Positions 6,081-6,221 of a stretch of 6,221 nt of DNA are shown in pieces. This stretch comes from Klebsiella pneumoniae (GTDB taxonomy: Bacteria; Pseudomonadota; Gammaproteobacteria; Ga0077536): NCBI GenBank assembly GCA_945873015.1, contig CAMCBY010000263.1, positions 1 through 6,221 on the forward strand, written 5' to 3'. The position numbers and the translations under genes were made by a program. The notes below the pieces were generated by a model that was not told the origin of the DNA, searched no databases, and saw only the letters and a list, made by a program, of their open reading frames with translations. Each line of letters opens with the position of its first letter. Positions within the stretch are counted from its first letter, which is position 1.

Positions 6081-6109
6081 TTGACGGAGCCAGTCGAATT
6101 AGTGACCAT
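6081..6109 (+). promoter_or_regulatory. Possible int promoter
   Basis: TTGACG (6081-6086; 5 of 6 for -35) is followed after 17 bases by GACCAT (6104-6109; only 3 of 6 for -10). A 14-base palindrome covers the weak -10. This could be a regulated promoter for the integrase gene 75 bases downstream. The evidence is modest. Confidence 0.35.
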
Positions 6110-6115
6110 GGTCAC
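6102..6115. repeat. 14-bp palindrome, possible operator
   Basis: GTGACCATGGTCAC is a perfect palindrome. Its half-site ATGGTCAC recurs at 6153-6160, where ATGGT-CAC-ACCAT forms a second, shorter inverted repeat (6153-6165). Repeated half-sites between the possible promoter and the int start suggest binding by a dimeric repressor, an excision factor or the integrase itself. The palindrome is seen directly; its role is inferred. Confidence 0.5.
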
Positions 6116-6183
6116 GGCCAGCGCCAAAATGGGCACAAAAAATCCAGGCGAAATGGTCACACCATGGACACAAGGGCTCACCA

Positions 6184-6221
6184 ATGGCACTCACGGATAC
6201 CGCAATCAAGGCGCTAAAACC
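6184..6221 (+). CDS. int: Tyrosine-type integrase, N-terminal fragment (cut by window end)
   Basis: Only 12 codons and two further bases are present, reading MALTDTAIKALK and then a Pro codon (CCN). P4-like and SGI1-like tyrosine integrases typically begin MALTDTxIxxxKP at the start of their arm-DNA-binding domain, so even this short piece is characteristic. The ATG at 6184 is preceded by AAGGG (6172-6176) at a good 7-base spacing. The gene reads away from the mnmE 3' end, the arrangement seen for integrases beside their own attachment site. Such an enzyme would catalyse site-specific integration and excision of the element. The catalytic domain is beyond the window, so whether the gene is intact is unknown. 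Confidence 0.75.
   Translation, partial: MALTDTAIKALK

Larger units (their letters stand above)
5977..6183. other. Noncoding left end of putative integrative element
   Basis: These 207 bases between mnmE and the integrase start hold no gene I can support. They contain three CAGGAA repeats (5980-5985, 5990-5995, 6038-6043), a short GGAATTCC palindrome (5982-5989), a TTCC/GGAA inverted pair (6033-6043) and the putative int promoter with palindrome near 6081-6115. If this is attL, some of these repeats could be arm-type integrase or excision-factor binding sites, which is speculative. No hairpin followed by a T-run is seen, so a terminator for mnmE is not visible. Confidence 0.5.

Noticed and set aside
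1..6221. CRISPR arrays, tRNA or rRNA genes, insertion sequences
   Set aside because: No regularly spaced repeats, tRNA-like fold signatures or transposase frames were found; almost all of the sequence is explained by the core genes.

Overview
The window is the origin-proximal core of a gammaproteobacterial-type chromosome, ending at what looks like the left edge of an integrated element. The gene order (dnaN and dnaA leftward; rpmH, rnpA, yidC and mnmE rightward), the DnaA domain I sequence and the YidC family type all fit Gammaproteobacteria. I cannot name the genus. Coding DNA is moderately GC-rich, and the dnaA-dnaN spacer is visibly more AT-rich.

Layout. Positions 1-660 (minus) hold the first 220 codons of dnaN, the beta sliding clamp. 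Positions 661-838 are a spacer with two perfect DnaA boxes, a third weak one and an inverted repeat, and are a candidate oriC segment. Positions 839-2191 (minus) are dnaA with a GTG start. Positions 2192-2408 are the divergent dnaA/rpmH control region, with one perfect DnaA box and a good sigma70-type promoter (TTGACA, 17 bp, TACCAT) reading toward rpmH. Positions 2409-5976 form a tight plus-strand gene cluster: rpmH (ribosomal protein L34), rnpA (RNase P protein), yidC (membrane insertase) and mnmE (tRNA U34-modifying GTPase). yidD, usually found between rnpA and yidC, is absent. Positions 5977-6183 are a noncoding stretch with a putative int promoter overlapped by a 14-bp palindrome. The window ends 38 bases into an ORF starting MALTDTAIKALK, the typical start of a P4/SGI1-type tyrosine integrase.

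Two things stand out. First, rnpA and mnmE have no ATG, GTG or TTG that would give a full-length protein. Both frames can instead begin at a CTG that overlaps the preceding gene's TGA in the same context (CCTGAG, giving Met-Ser), and this yields family-typical lengths of 136 and 455 residues. Second, the last 18 bases of mnmE (5959-5976, encoding FCIGK-stop) closely match, from memory, the attachment core used by Salmonella genomic island 1 (SGI1) relatives. With an integrase start just beyond, this points to an integrative element inserted at mnmE next to the replication origin. The rest of the element lies outside the window.

Functionally this is a growth-linked block: replication initiation and the clamp on one side; ribosome assembly, tRNA maturation, membrane protein insertion and tRNA wobble modification on the other, with DnaA boxes in the control regions.
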